Of a stretch of DNA of 64,000 nt, positions 1 to 11,337 are shown piece by piece. The translations under genes and the position numbers were made by a program. Below the pieces are notes generated by a model. The model worked only from the letters and a program-made list of their open reading frames with translations, was not told the origin of the DNA and did no database searches. Numbering within the stretch: position 1 is the first letter of the stretch; each line of letters starts with the position of its first letter. The stretch lies in the NCBI GenBank assembly GCA_036365455.1, contig JAWQUS010000004.1, positions 3,727,501 through 3,791,500 of the forward strand, given 5' to 3'. The DNA comes from Macrosoma leucophasiata. Lineage: Eukaryota; Arthropoda; Insecta; Lepidoptera; Hedylidae.

Positions 1-338
1 CAACCCAACTTTTACTTGCTCATATACACATAGGTACTTCAATTACTGGAAGTTCAAAAAATGGCCGAATTTCAAATTATTATTTTTAATAGTTATTTGA
101 AAATGACATAATTTGTACAGTGTTAACATCTCTGAAATGAATGGAACAGTGGCATTCTCCTTTGTTTATTCAGACAGTGTCATCGTCAAGCTTGCCAATT
201 GGAAATCCAATCAAATTGTTCAAAATCTTCTCACACCTGTCCTATTTTCCGAGCCCAAAAATATGTCAAAAATAAGCCACAGCAATAGTGCAAATATTTC
301 GTTTCAAATCTCGCGTTTGAGCTCGAACTCATTCTCAC

Positions 339-467
339 CGATGGTAAGGAATCACTATTATCATACGTCCCCGAGTGCACCAACAAAACGTTCGTCTTTT
401 TAGCACATTTGTTTAAGCGATGCTTGTATTTCTTAGTCGCGTACATTTCCAAGCAAAAAGTATGATG
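339..467 (-). CDS. possible internal host exon (43 codons, phase 0)
   Basis: I do not recognise the product. On the minus strand, a pyrimidine-rich acceptor (CCAATTTCTTAG) precedes base 467 and a donor (GTGAGA) follows base 339. The 129 nt between them are exactly 43 open codons and are rich in Lys, Asn, Ser and Tyr. The reading frame stays open beyond the donor to 231. Length divisible by three plus two plausible splice signals is suggestive only; in AT-rich DNA this can arise by chance. No neighbouring exon was found in the window, so the gene would lie mostly outside or have long introns. Confidence 0.2.
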
Positions 468-615
468 CTAAGAAATTGGTGTGCTACATCAAAAGTATGC
501 GACTTGTATGGTAATTTTACTTAAGACTTGTCTGTATTTATTAATATTTGAGTACATAAACTATTGTATTTCCTGAGAGACTGAAGTGTAAACGTACATT
601 GTACCTAGACACTTA

Positions 616-759
616 CCCCCTTATTCATAAACGTATTTTAGCTAGTGTTGCTAATCTCTCCTTTGTCTTTTTCTTTCCTGCACATTTGACAATGCAACTG
701 ACAAAGACAAAGCATTCTATAGCTAAAACGTATCTAATGTACGTTTATGAATAAGGGGG
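616..759. mobile_element. PIF/Harbinger-like MITE, copy 1
   Basis: A 144-bp element with terminal inverted repeats starting CCCCCTTATTCATAAACGT, flanked on both sides by TTA (613-615 and 760-762). A TTA duplication is the signature of PIF/Harbinger transposition. There is no coding capacity. A second copy lies at 6735-6873 in the opposite internal orientation. Confidence 0.8.
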
Positions 760-834
760 TTAGAATACGTCAACTAACTCCTATTTAGAATTAAAAAAAA
801 ATGTAACAAAGGTGCCGCTTTACCTAACCTATTT

Positions 835-1310
835 GTCTCCAAATGGTAGTTTTCAGCACTATCGTGTTGCGGTTCGATGGTAATGTATGGCTCCGTAATA
901 ACTATTATGGAGCAGTGGCAACACAATTGACGACCCGGTTAGTCCAGCGGTGTGAGATGACCGTTTGATTCGAAGGGTGGCGGGTTCGATCCCCGCTCCG
1001 GGACAAATATTTGTATGGCCTACAGATATTTGTTTCGGGTCTGGGTGTTTGTGTATGTGTTGTATGTGTACAACGGCACCCACGACACAGGTTTATACCT
1101 ATTGTGGGGCTGTGTGTGTAAGCGTATTTTATTTTATTTTGATTATTTATTTTCATTTTGACCTCTGGTTTTCGTGTAGATGTCTACAGGCTGCAGTCGT
1201 TGGTTAACTTGCTAGTTTTTCACCTTCGTTGCGCTACCATTTAGCGGCAAGTTGATTAGGTAATGATGTGCCTACGCCCGCAAGCTCCATCACTGCTCTA
1301 CTGCTAGCAA
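835..1310 (+). repeat. polyA retroposon family A, degenerate copy split by a SINE
   Basis: Bases 835-928 match the first half of family A (CAGCACTATCGTGTT...GTGGCAAC) and 1152-1215 match the second half (TTTGACCTCTGG...GGCTGCAGTC). A tRNA-derived SINE at 929-1150 splits them. Bases 1229-1310 resemble the start of family A in reverse (GCCTACGCCCGC near 1270), so the locus is a composite. Confidence 0.6.
929..1150 (+). mobile_element. tRNA-derived SINE (family 1), copy 1
   Basis: The head is tRNA-like, with a pol III A box (GTTAGTCCAGCGG) and B box (GGTTCGATCCC), and ends GCTCCGGGAC as a tRNA acceptor would. A tRNA-unrelated body follows (ATATTTGTATGGCCTACAG, then GGGTCTGGGTGTTTGTG) and a TTTTA-rich tail. 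A second copy at 60159-60410 shares the whole structure. The element sits inside a family A retroposon, so it inserted later. Confidence 0.75.
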
Positions 1311-1695
1311 TGCTCTGCCAAAAGTAACTCTATTGCCACCATGATTCGTCACCAATCATGACTTTTCTCATTATCATTATCATTACCAATAACTCCGACG
1401 CAATTAGACCGCGCAATTCCCAAAGCTCTTAGTAGGGTGTCCATGACCATTCAATCAACATTGGGACATAATCATAAAGCGGCGGACACACTCGTAAATA
1501 CGTCCCCGGGAGCGGTATCCCGGACATTTATGGCCTGGGATATGAGATCTGTGGATGTTATGACCCAAATCGCTGGGGTGTTTTGTAATTGACGGCGAAT
1601 TGGTATTTTTTGGACGCGAATTTTAATATGCACACATGTTACATTGTTTCGGTTTAGGTACTTTACCTTGTAACAAAGAAATAGTGATAAGAAAA

Positions 1696-1860
1696 ATTAC
1701 GGAGCCGGAAGGCTTAGGTCCCATCGCATTACCTAATCTACTTCCCTCTAAATAGTATACTATACTATAATAAAGTATTTTTTCTTTTCTGACTATCGTG
1801 TTGCAATAAGGTGATAATATGCGGCTCTGTAATTTCTAGCACAGAGGCTTAACAGCTTTG
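1696..1860 (+). repeat. degenerate family A retroposon fragment
   Basis: It contains GCATTACCTAATCTACTT, GACTATCGTGTT and CTGTAATTTCTAGCACAGAGG, matching the central part of the full-length copies at 7912 and 29913. Both ends are missing. Confidence 0.5.
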
Positions 1861-2690
1861 ATATTAGTGCAAGCGTAAAGTTTTGTGATTTGTATTAATG
1901 GTAAAGTCACACGCATTTTTGATGTTCACGTCTCTCACGGTAATTTGACAAAATAATAAAAAATTTAGAGTTTTTTTTAGTGATCCGTACTTCTAAATAA
2001 AACTGATATGGTAAATAAGTTATTACTATGCGCAAAAATTAAATATGGCTGAATCAATTCCGTTATTTTTCTAAAAGTCCGATGAAGTTCAATAAGAAAA
2101 ATATAAATATTACACATGAACGGGGAAATATATATCTCTTAAGAAAAATAAAAAAACATCGTAATATTGATTACCCTATTACTTGTAGTGTAGGTACCTA
2201 CCTACTTTAAATTTTCAGTAAAATAGAGTATAGAAGACTATCAAAAATTATAGCTAAACAATTAATATTTCTACACATATCTCTTTTAATAATACCGATT
2301 TATGTGCTTCCACTCGTCCATACATAATGAACATTTGGCACGCGATAAACAATCGACAAACGCGTAAAACCACGTCGATGTCCGACTATAAACGTCATAG
2401 GGATAATGACGTCACGGCCGCGCCACGTTTCGTAAATATACGAATGCACAACGCGCGTATCATAAAATGTTTACGATCGCTTCCGTGGGTACCTAGCTTT
2501 ATTAATTTGTACTATATCACCACTGTAAATATATTGCGGGATATAGGTTCTGATAATAAAGTATTATAACGTGCGGATTAAGAGTTTATGGATAAAGAGT
2601 ATGAGTTGGTAGCTAATAGTTAGTGCAGAAAACTTAGCTTAATTTTATTGGTGTGTATGTAAAAAGTAATTGTACAATTTATTTTTTGCA
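1861..2690. other. no gene; CG-richer patch with a CRE palindrome
   Basis: Mostly AT-rich and unassigned. Bases 2290-2480 are richer in CpG and contain TGACGTCA at 2407-2414, a perfect CREB/ATF-type palindrome, next to GGCCGCGCC. This could be part of a promoter, but no linked gene was recognised. Confidence 0.25.
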
Positions 2691-2699
2691 ATAAAACAT

Positions 2700-2880
2700 G
2701 AACAAAAGAAATTAAATAAAAAAAACGGAAATAAAAATTTGACTTCGGGCAGGAATTGAACCTGCGACCTCAGGATAACCAGTCCAGACGCTTTACCAAT
2801 AAACTACCGTAGTCCCAAACCGATGCGTCAAATTTTGCTTTCAGTTTTTGTTTTTTAACCGATTTTTTTTTTCTTTCATT
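2700..2880 (-). repeat. tRNA-like foldback element, degenerate member
   Basis: The minus strand of about 2743-2819 reads as a tRNA-like sequence with a B box (GGTTCAATTCC) and D-arm-like TAGTTTATTGGTAAAGCG. It is bordered by AAAATTTGAC on the left and GTCAAATTTT on the right, the same inverted arrangement as the perfect copy at 29270-29421. The arms are diverged. Confidence 0.5.
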
Positions 2881-3975
2881 TCCGTGTAAAAAGTATTTAG
2901 TTTTGGTAAATTCTGTTTTCCTTTGAAACTGCACAGACCCAGCAACGTAAGGATAGTAAAAAAATATTTTTTTTCTATGTGTATATGAGAAAACTCTTTC
3001 AAAAATTTCAAATATTATTGTTTGTTGTTCAAATTCTTTTGTAGAATATGATAAACATTTTACCACTTAAAATTATGTAATTAACATTAGGCACAGTACA
3101 CAAGATCACATTACTATTGAAACATATCAATCACACTAACAAACCATGATTCAAACCATTCATACAGATCCTCTGAAAACGAAATTAACCTATAATTACC
3201 TCACTGAAAACAGGCTATGAAATTACAATAAGGTACAAATACGTCCGGCAATTCCTTGCTTAATTAAGTGTAATTCAAAATGGCCGCATTCAAATTCTAG
3301 CAAATCAAAGCACCCGTATATTCGCTGGGAAAGGAGCGAGAAGTGAATGGACGATCATTATTTGGGGTCATTTGGATAGGACAAAAGAAATAGATGGACA
3401 CCCCTTTAGTTGAGACGTGCGGATGCTGTGGAGTCGCCTTTGATAGTTTTTTGAATTGGCTTCTAAGCATTTTTGCTAAATATTATAAGTACCTAAGTAT
3501 ATGATTCTTATTAGAAAATTAACTTAGTCTAATTGTTTCGTTGTTTCTGAGTCAGAATCTGTGTAATGCTAGTAAGTTTATTTTTTTATTTTATTCAAAA
3601 ATATTTATAAGGCGTGGGTAGTTAAAACAGTAACACAATGGTGTTAAACTAATTAAAATTACTCTACCAGTTTTCCCAACATTTTTAACAGTTACAAGAT
3701 TATGATAACAACTTATGCAAAGGGGAAATGGATTTCTGAGAACGCTTATTTTAAATATCCATCAAATTTTTCTATGATTTTTAACTGGTAAAGAAACATA
3801 CAGTTCACATCAATAGGGTGAATAAATTAGTCTGTAATGACATTAATTTAACAGGTTTCGATGTAAATGAATTGCCACTATTAAGGCCGAAGCTGACACA
3901 GTATTAAAGAAAGAAAGGTGAAAAGAATAACATTTTAATAATTTTCTTTAATGTAATGTAAGTGTTAATGTAAAG
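2881..3975. other. no recognised feature
   Basis: AT-rich sequence with stops in all frames. I see no repeat structure or RNA gene. Confidence 0.5.
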
Positions 3976-4100
3976 TAAGTTAAGTCATGACTACAGCCTA
4001 TAGACACTTACTGAAAGACCGTGGTCAAAATGCAGATCCTGAGGCCTAAGCTGTTCTGCCTCTGTGTCGGAAATTACAAGGCCGTACAAGGGTGCAGCCG
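3976..4100 (-). repeat. family A retroposon fragment
   Basis: Reverse complement of the 3' half of family A (CTACAGCCTATAGACAC, GTCAAAATGCAGAT, GAGGCCTAAG). Confidence 0.55.
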
Positions 4101-5690
4101 GTGAGACATCAAATTAAAAGGCACTACTTAAAAATAAAGTATCGGCTAACCAGAACAAAGGAGCGCCATGATTAAGTAATTCGAGGTCTAAAGTGTATAG
4201 CTATTGCCAGGATAAAAATTGTAATCTTGTTTCTTGAATCAATGGTCGGAATTTTTATAATTTACAAATCAATATATTTCATTTTTAAATCTTCTCTTCA
4301 TAAAACAAATAAGAACTCTATCAACTCAAAAGAAGTCTCCTTAAAAATACCAAAAAATCATGGAGCAAAAGTCAATGGAGTGGACAGTTTTTACCCTGTT
4401 TCGCAATTGATAGCCAGCACGAAGCAATTAAGGGCAACGCAACTCATATTTTGAAGTTGTATTATCATGCAGATTAACATATTGGCTTTAGTTGGTCCCA
4501 ATGAATAGAGTTAATTGTCTGTTTGTGAGTAATTGATGTTTACATCATTCATTCATCGGTTGGTATGTACTCATAATACGTATGTTTTTATAGTGAGTAG
4601 TGGTGAACATTGGGCAGTCTAATTCAATATTTTTGTCAATGATAGGGTAGTAAAACTATCTTATAATTAAAACAAATCCAAAATACGCATGTAAGAAGCG
4701 GGGCTTTGGTGCTTCATGCTCTCTGCCTTCCCCAGAAGGGACTATAAAAATACAATACATGCCATACAAAATCTAATCTAAAAATATTTTAATTCAATTC
4801 AATTCAATTGTTTATTTGCACATTATTTCTCACACAGTATTGACCATTTCAACTGATTTAATTGGGACTAGCATCAGATCTTTTATTATAAATCTCAATT
4901 TAAAAAACTTATTGTCCACAAAACACCAATAAATAAGATCTAATTACAGATAATAGCTTCGCGTACGTTTTTAATTTATCGCCGGTCACTCAACAATTCA
5001 CCCCTATGGGCAAAACGTGACTACCCCCTAAATGGATGGTCATCGGTATGGGACAAATTTTTAATTACTCCAAATTAAAAATTCTCATAAATACGGCGGA
5101 TGAATATTAATTGAAAGGGTTAAAACATGTCATTTTTTATATTTTAAGAAGAGATTAACTCAAGTAGTTCTAGGTAATCCAAGTTTATTTTTATACCTTT
5201 ATGACTTTAAGATTTTCATAGTGCTAGTTATTTTAATTGGTTTATTTATTACCCGGTTGCAACAAAAAAAAGGTTATGTTTTTCAGGTGTATGCATGTAT
5301 GTAGATTTCTATGTTCCCTGCTACAGCCTAAACGGCTGGAAGGATTTCGACGTATGGGGTATCGTTAGATTCGTCTTAATGACGCGAATGACACGTTAAG
5401 AAAATTAAAAACAAAATGATTTCTTTTAAAAAAAAAATATTGCAGGTGGGGACGAAGTAATAACTCAAATTAATTTGAGTGATAGTAAATTTCTACAAAA
5501 TGGTTTTGTTATTGTATGATAAATGGTAGATACAATGTTTAGTAGATTTGTTTGTCCCCGCCCGCAATAATTTTATTTAAAAGAATAAATTATATTTAGT
5601 TTGTGGTTTATTTTTATGCAGTCGGGTTTTTTGTTTTTTTAATAATTGCATTTAGTTTGGATATGTGCTCGAATGTACGTGAGTTGGGAT
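4101..5690. other. no gene; LINE 3' end debris
   Basis: 4690-4745 (GGGGCTTTGGTGCTTCATGC) resembles a common lepidopteran repeat end. 4788-4812 is an (AATTC)n microsatellite followed by GTTTATTTGCAC, which looks like the reversed 3' tail of a LINE. The remainder is unassigned AT-rich DNA. Confidence 0.35.
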
Positions 5691-5694
5691 ATAC

Positions 5695-5850
5695 CTAACG
5701 ACTCCACCACCTACTAGCGGATGAGTTCTATTCTATGGAAGAGAATTCTTCCACAAGTGCAGTCAGTCAACCGAACTATAATGACCGAAATTACGTATAA
5801 TGGGGCGGTAATAAGTGCAATAACGCAAGATGGGCAGCAGTGTCCTACTA
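5695..5850 (+). repeat. RTE 5' UTR-like fragment
   Basis: It aligns by eye to 8776-8920 (ACTAGCGGA, GTGCAGTCAGTC, GATGGGCAGCAG), the leader of the RTE copy at 8771. Strongly diverged. Confidence 0.5.
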
Positions 5851-6731
5851 TAGAACTTGGAAATCGGAAAAGGTAGAATTTACTAGCTTTGCACTACGAG
5901 CTTTTTACTTAACCGATACTTTAGCAAATTTGATAGAGTTAAAGTAAAATCATACAACTCAGCTTTAATATTCATAGATATTCTAAACTAGCTATACCCA
6001 CGACTTGGTCCGCGTAGATACTGAACAATAAATTTTGTTTCCGGACGAAGTCGCGGGCACAGCTAACCTCGAAATTAAATACGTTTATGTAAACCGCATT
6101 CAACTCTGTTTAAAAGTTTGAAGTACATTTTCAATTGACCATAACTTCCCGATTTTGACGAAACAAAATTTTGACAACACTCCTAATTATATTTTATGTA
6201 ATCCACTTGTGGACCGCGTTCAAATCCGTTGAGTAATTTCAAAGTTATAACGTACCAGACAAACAGACAGAATGATTTTTGGTATCTGTTACTCTTCTTT
6301 CATCGCCCCCTATCAGTTTTTTGGATAAATATTTTATGTACAGACACTCGATTTTTATTGTCTTTTTATGTTTATTGATTAGTTTACGATTCCCCACGCT
6401 AATTTAAAACAAACGGCTACAAGACACGCGTCAAGACGAATAGAATTTTGCAAAAATTACTTGATCCGTGAAGTCAACGACCATAAGAAAGTGACCACGT
6501 GCTGACCTTATAGACACTGAGTCATGTCGCACCCCCATCGTGTCTTACCGACCGTGAATGCACCTGGTCACCCTATTCGACCTAGGGTTGTCAACAGTTC
6601 AAATATATAAAAAATACTTATGAATTAAAGTTACGAAAACGTTTGTCTTTTCATTACATAAGACTGATTGATCGGTAATAAATAAATCGACAGATGTGTA
6701 TTATAAACATTATATTTTATTATTATTATAT
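5851..6731. other. no recognised feature
   Basis: Unassigned. 6465-6520 (TGACCACGTGCTGACC) loosely resembles the GTGACCACACCTTGAC core of the duplicated segments at 8.3 and 9.9 kb. Confidence 0.35.
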
Positions 6732-6734
6732 TTA

Positions 6735-6873
6735 CCCTCTTATTCATAAACGTACATTAGATACGTTTTAGCTATAGAATGATTTGTCTATGTCAGTTGC
6801 ATTGTGCACGATAGAAAAAGACAAAGGAGAGATTAACAACACTTTAGCTAAAATACGTTTATGAATAAGGGGG
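6735..6873. mobile_element. PIF/Harbinger-like MITE, copy 2
   Basis: A 139-bp element with the same terminal repeats as 616-759 and TTA on both sides (6732-6734 and 6874-6876). The interior is inverted relative to copy 1. Confidence 0.8.
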
Positions 6874-6880
6874 TTACTGT

Positions 6881-6973
6881 ATAGCCCCGTAATAACTATC
6901 ACAGAGACGTAACAACTTAAGTCTCGAGGGGTATCAACGCATTTTGATCTTGACCTCTGGTTTTGGTGTACCT
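6881..6973 (+). repeat. family A retroposon fragment
   Basis: Matches CCCCGTAATAACTATCACAGAG...TTGACCTCTGG of the family; truncated at both ends. Confidence 0.5.
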
Positions 6974-7489
6974 GTAATATTTGGAAACCTTTTTTTAAAA
7001 TACTTTGTGACTTAATATAAAAAGCTACTCATTGAAAATTATAACCATGCTAATCTTTTAAACAAATATAATGCCGAATATCTGCGATATTCTATAAAAT
7101 GAAATAAATATGAGTAAAATGTGTAAATATTCAGTATAACCAAAACGTTTTTTTGAACGCAGCATTAGGTATGCGAAAAATAAAGGTACACTGTGGCAAC
7201 CCTAAAAACTAGGTACAATTCAACTTGAACTCTACCCCTATAATTTTACAGTCCATATTACATAAAACTAGTTGTTCGGCAATAGACAGGTGTGTATTGT
7301 GAATCAGTTGAATGGAGTGTGTATAGGAATGCATGTTATGCATGGTAATAACGGATTGTACATAAACCAGTATTTTTTGCATTTTTTTTATTTTTTATAT
7401 TTTTTTGTATTTTTTGGGTTAGACAATAGACGAGAGATTCAGTGCCAAATATATACGATGTATATTTATATAGAGATATAAATGAAAAT

Positions 7490-7612
7490 GGAAATAAATA
7501 TTTTATCTAGGTTGGGTATTGAACCGGTGACCTCTGGATAACTAGCCCAGCCGCTTTACATAAAGCTACTAGTTATCCAGAAGTCGCAGGTTCAATATCC
7601 GCCTTAACTGGA
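7490..7612. repeat. tRNA-like inverted duplicate
   Basis: A minus-strand tRNA-like half (B-box-like GGTATTGAACCGGTGACC in reverse, 7503-7560) meets a plus-strand half (GTCGCAGGTTCAATATCC) head to head. CTCTGGATAACTAG and CTAGTTATCCAGAAG pair across the centre. Related to the foldback family at 29270. Confidence 0.5.
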
Positions 7613-7911
7613 ACTCGGTAGGTATATAATAGATATATTCAGTGTGTGTTTATTGTCAAATTCGTGAGATAAAAAAACCTTTTTTTTATTTTTCAGTTTC
7701 TTAGTTAGTGCAAAAAGGTTTTAAAATAAAAACGAATAACTCAAGTCCATAAAAAATGTTAAGTTAATATAAGAACGCTTAAATTGTGTAAAATTATAGA
7801 AGGTATAATGTGAATCTTTTGAGGATATAAAATAGGTATTTTTTTTGTAGCTCAGAAAAGTGTCGCACAAAAATTTGAAGATATTACCTACTCCACTGCA
7901 TAGTCAAAATT

Positions 7912-8199
7912 ACTGGTGGTAGAGCTCCAGTGACGGAGTTCGCGGGCGTAGGCACCAACGAATTACCTAATATATTTTCCGCTAAATGATAGTGTTCAGC
8001 ACTATCGCGTTCCGGTCAGATGGTAATGTACGGCCCTGTAATTTCCGGCACAGAGGCATAACACCTTATGCCCCAGGAGTGGCAACGCATCTGTATTTTG
8101 ACCTCTGGTCATTGTGTGGGTGTCAGTAGGCTGCAGTCATCACTTATCATCAATATGAATAGCATGCTTGTTTGCCACTTATATGACATTAAAAAAAAT
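7912..8199 (+). mobile_element. polyA retroposon family A, full-length copy
   Basis: Starts ACTGGTGGTAGAGCTCC, continues through CAGCACTATCGCGTTCC, CCTGTAATTTCCGGCACAG and GGCTGCAGTCATCACTTA, and ends in an A run. About 290 bp. I see no clear tRNA A or B box, so it is either a non-tRNA SINE or a family of LINE 3' ends. At least six near-full-length relatives occur in the window. Confidence 0.65.
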
Positions 8200-8287
8200 G
8201 AACCAATTTACCAATAATGCATCCAAACTATCATAATTCAATGATAATCTATATAACGCTACATTAAACACGGAAAAAACCGTCTAC

Positions 8288-8720
8288 TTGCAAAAAACTA
8301 AGCCGTACTGCATCGCAAACATCTGTCGTGACCTTTACACTGGTCAAGTGTGACCACACCTTGACTTGCAATTATAACGGCACACGTGCGCAAAAAAAAT
8401 CCCGGATAGTATTCTGTACTGTCCTAAGAGCGCTAGAATTTTAGATCAATTACTCACTCAATCAATCACTAGTTAACATTGAATTATTGATTAATGTACA
8501 TTTGATTCTTGATTATTTAAAATTTAAGTAATTTAGTGTAGGTAATTAGGTTCTTTTAAATGGATTTCAAAAGTGATTTAGATATTTAATTTTAGGTATC
8601 TGTTAAAACTATGTTAATCATTAGCATTAGCAGAAATTCGCCGGCCGTAATATACTTTAAATGAAGTCCCAGATTAGTCCGAAGGTCAGACATAAATGAT
8701 GCACACGATATTAAAATTTT
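8288..8720. repeat. tandem duplication unit A
   Basis: Shares a core (AAACATCTGTCGTGACCTTT, GTCAAGTGTGACCACACCTT) with unit B at 9831-10530, and the ends also correspond (TCTGTACTGTCCT; GAGGTCAGACA versus AAGGTCAGACA). The units diverged through different insertions. An RTE element lies between them. Confidence 0.6.
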
Positions 8721-8770
8721 TGAAAAAAGGTTTGAAAAATTATAAAACTAACATTTATTATTTTTATATC

Positions 8771-9752
8771 GGCGTCGGGACGTGACGACCACATCGCCCA
8801 CTAGCGGAAGAATTCCCTTCCGGTGGAGAGGATTTCTGTCTGCTAGTGCAGTCAGTCCACCGAACAATGGCGGTCAAACCGTGGCGGTACAAGTACGTGG
8901 GATGGGCAGCAGCGTCCCGCATAAAATAGCCGCCACTGCGATCGCCAAACCGCATGCCAAGCGTGGCGATTATGGCATTTCCCCCCAATGACACAGCTCG
9001 AAAAAACGGCCCCTAGTCAACGGCCGGGCAGGGGGTTCGACGAATCACCGGCAGATGCCAGGGTACCACAAACTACGACAATTGGTCCTGGCAACATACA
9101 ACATTCGGACACTGCGGACCGACGATAATGTATACCTGGGACAAACGGTCCATTTAGGTCGGTCCAACTTCGAGAAAGAGGTCAATCGCCGAATCCAACT
9201 CGGTTGGACAGCGTTCGGGAAGCTACGGTACATCTTCTCGTCCGACTTACCGCAGTGTCTCAAGAAAAAGGTCTTTGATCAGTGTGTATTGCCAATGATG
9301 ACTTATGGGACAGAAACGTGGTCGTTCACTATGCCTCATAAGAAGGCTCAAGGTCACTCAGAGAGCAATGGAGAAAGCTATGCTTGGAGTTTCTCTGCGA
9401 GATCGAATCAGAAATGAGGAGATCTGCATGAGAACCAAAGTTACCGATATAGCCCTCCGCATAGCGAGACTCAAGTGGCAGTGGGCAGGGCACATAGCTT
9501 GAAGAACTGACGGCCGTTGGGGCAGGTTAGTTCTCGAGTGGCGACCGCGTACCGGAAGGCGAAGCGTAGGCAGGGCTCCCACAAGATGGACCGACGACCT
9601 GGTGAAGGTCGCGGGCAATCGCTGGATGAGGGCGGCTGGCTGACCCTGGGCCGCCCTCATCCAGCGATTGCCAGCGTTGTGGCATTCTTGGGGGAGGCCT
9701 TTGTTCACCAATGGACGTCTTTTGGCTCAAATGATGATGATGATGATGATTA
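8771..9752 (+). pseudogene. RTE-type non-LTR retrotransposon, internally deleted
   Basis: The leader (8771-9054) is followed by a start codon at 9055. The first 24 codons (to ...RTLRTDD) match the N-terminus of the RTE endonuclease. They run in frame straight into the far C-terminal region of the reverse transcriptase (NFEKEVNRRIQLGW...), so most of the endonuclease and all catalytic RT motifs are missing. The C-terminal part is spread over several frames (breaks near 9350 and 9500) with LKVTQRAME and WQWAGHIA still legible. It ends in the (ATG)n tail typical of RTE elements. It cannot encode an active enzyme; it may be a non-autonomous deletion derivative or simple decay. A 22-bp inverted duplication lies at 9614-9672. 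Confidence 0.8.
9614..9672. repeat. 22-bp perfect inverted duplication with 15-bp loop
   Basis: 9614-9635 (GGCAATCGCTGGATGAGGGC, continuing) is the exact reverse complement of 9651-9672. The related RTE copy at 61242 has no such hairpin, so it arose in this copy. Confidence 0.9.
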
Positions 9753-9830
9753 ATTTTACGCAATAAAATTCAATTTAGATTGCAGAAGACTTTCAAAGCA
9801 CAATTTTACTGTATAAATACGACAATATTA

Positions 9831-10530
9831 AGCCGTACCATATCGCAAACATCTGTCGTGACCTTTACACTGGTCAAGTGTGACCACACCTTGACTTGTA
9901 ATTAACGGCACACGAATGTGGGCGCAAAAAATTATCCCGGAAAATACTCTGTACTGTCCTTAGATAGTACACGCTAGAGTTGTAGATGTTGCAATTACTT
10001 GTTACATATATGGTGAAACTGACATGTAGGTATACCATACGTAAGGTACGACCATACCCATTTTGAACGGGACAGTCCTGTTTTCATGCAGCCCGTCCCG
10101 GTATCCCAGGTAAACTTATGGGCAGCCAAAATGTCCCGTTATCGGTAATCTCAGCAAAAATGTGTAGAAAACTAGCGTACTGGCCTGAAGTTGTCCTCAA
10201 AAAAAATCATTTAATCATTAGGAAATAATCTTTTTTTTCTGTAAGCGTCAATCCGAAATTTTTATATTTTTTTAATAATTTATAATAATTTCAAAAGCAA
10301 TAATAGAGATACCTAAGATACTTTTAAACGATACTTAAAGAGGACGTTATAGCTAGGCGTTCGTAAGTAAGCCTCTGTCCCCCTTCCGTTCCTTGTAGGT
10401 TAGTTTTCAGAATGTCCCGTTTTGAGTGACGATAAAAATGGTCACGCTAACCATAGTTCAACTTTGCTTTGAATGAAATCATAGATCAGTGTAGAGGTCA
10501 GACACAAAAGATACACACTGTAACAAATTT
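9831..10530. repeat. tandem duplication unit B
   Basis: Counterpart of 8288-8720. It carries extra sequence at 10030-10450, including CATTTTGAACGGGACAGTCC and CAGCCCGTCCCGGTATCCC, that is absent from unit A. Confidence 0.55.
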
Positions 10531-10582
10531 TAATCAATGACAATTCTTAGCAGCAATTTGATCGCTCATCTCTTATCTATCT

Positions 10583-10740
10583 ACTTTTATGTAATGAACG
10601 TGGCAAACAAGCAATGCAGTTCACATTGATACTGAGTGATGACTACAGCCTATAGACACCAACATAAAGACCAGAGGTCAAAATGAAGATGCGTTGCCAC
10701 CCCTGAGACCTAAGTTGTTAAGTCTCTTTGATACTATTAT
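10583..10740 (-). repeat. family A retroposon, 3' half
   Basis: Reverse complement of the family A 3' half: GTGGCAAACAAGCAATGCAG, GATGACTACAGCCTATAGAC, GCGTTGCCACCCCTGAG. Confidence 0.6.
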
Positions 10741-10832
10741 CAGTGTACCTGTGCACACAATCATCATTTGTTATCTATTTTTATTTTATTTATTTATTTA
10801 GTACATTTAAAATATAGCACTTTTATATAATA

Positions 10833-11178
10833 CTAGCGGCCCGCCCCGGCTTCACGCGGTGCAATGTTGCCTACCCTCTCCTATTCGTCTTAGCGTGATG
10901 ATTATACATAGATATAGCCTAAAGTCTTCCTCGATATCTTTTATAGTTTAGGCAGCGTACGCAAAATAAGTAACTTTTCTGGTTGATTACTTACACCTTG
11001 TGTCTAAAAATCCCAAATATTTTACGGAACCCTATTTTTCAAAAATAAAATATAGCCTATGTTACCCGTGGATAATGTAGCTTTCGAATAGTGAAAGAAT
11101 TTTTAAAATCGGTCCAGTAGTTATTGAGCCTATTCAAAACAAACAAACCAAAAGATATTGCCTGTTTATAATATTAGT
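10833..11178 (-). mobile_element. Helitron-like element (CTAGCGGCCCGCC family)
   Basis: In minus orientation the 3' end is GGGGCGGGCCGCTAG followed by T, with the GC-rich subterminal sequence of lepidopteran Helitrons. The 5' end is near ACTAATATTATAAACAGG. The middle holds the familiar 'GACCGATTTTAAAAATTC' type sequence in reverse. A ~35-bp direct repeat (TTTAGTACATTTAAAATA...) flanks it at 10798 and 11185. Confidence 0.65.
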
Positions 11179-11337
11179 TTAGATTTAGTACATTTAAAAT
11201 ACAGCACTTTTATTTAATAAATACCGCACCACGAAAACCTCACAGGGTTTATCTGGGCGCCGCGCCGGTGAGTCGCTAATTTTTAACTCTATCAAAATTA
11301 ATGAAAAAAAAAACAATTTGTTGAATAAAACACCAAA

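Noticed and set aside
2327..2569. 80-codon open frame starting near a CRE-like site
   Set aside because: No recognisable protein features, and the composition follows the CpG-rich patch.
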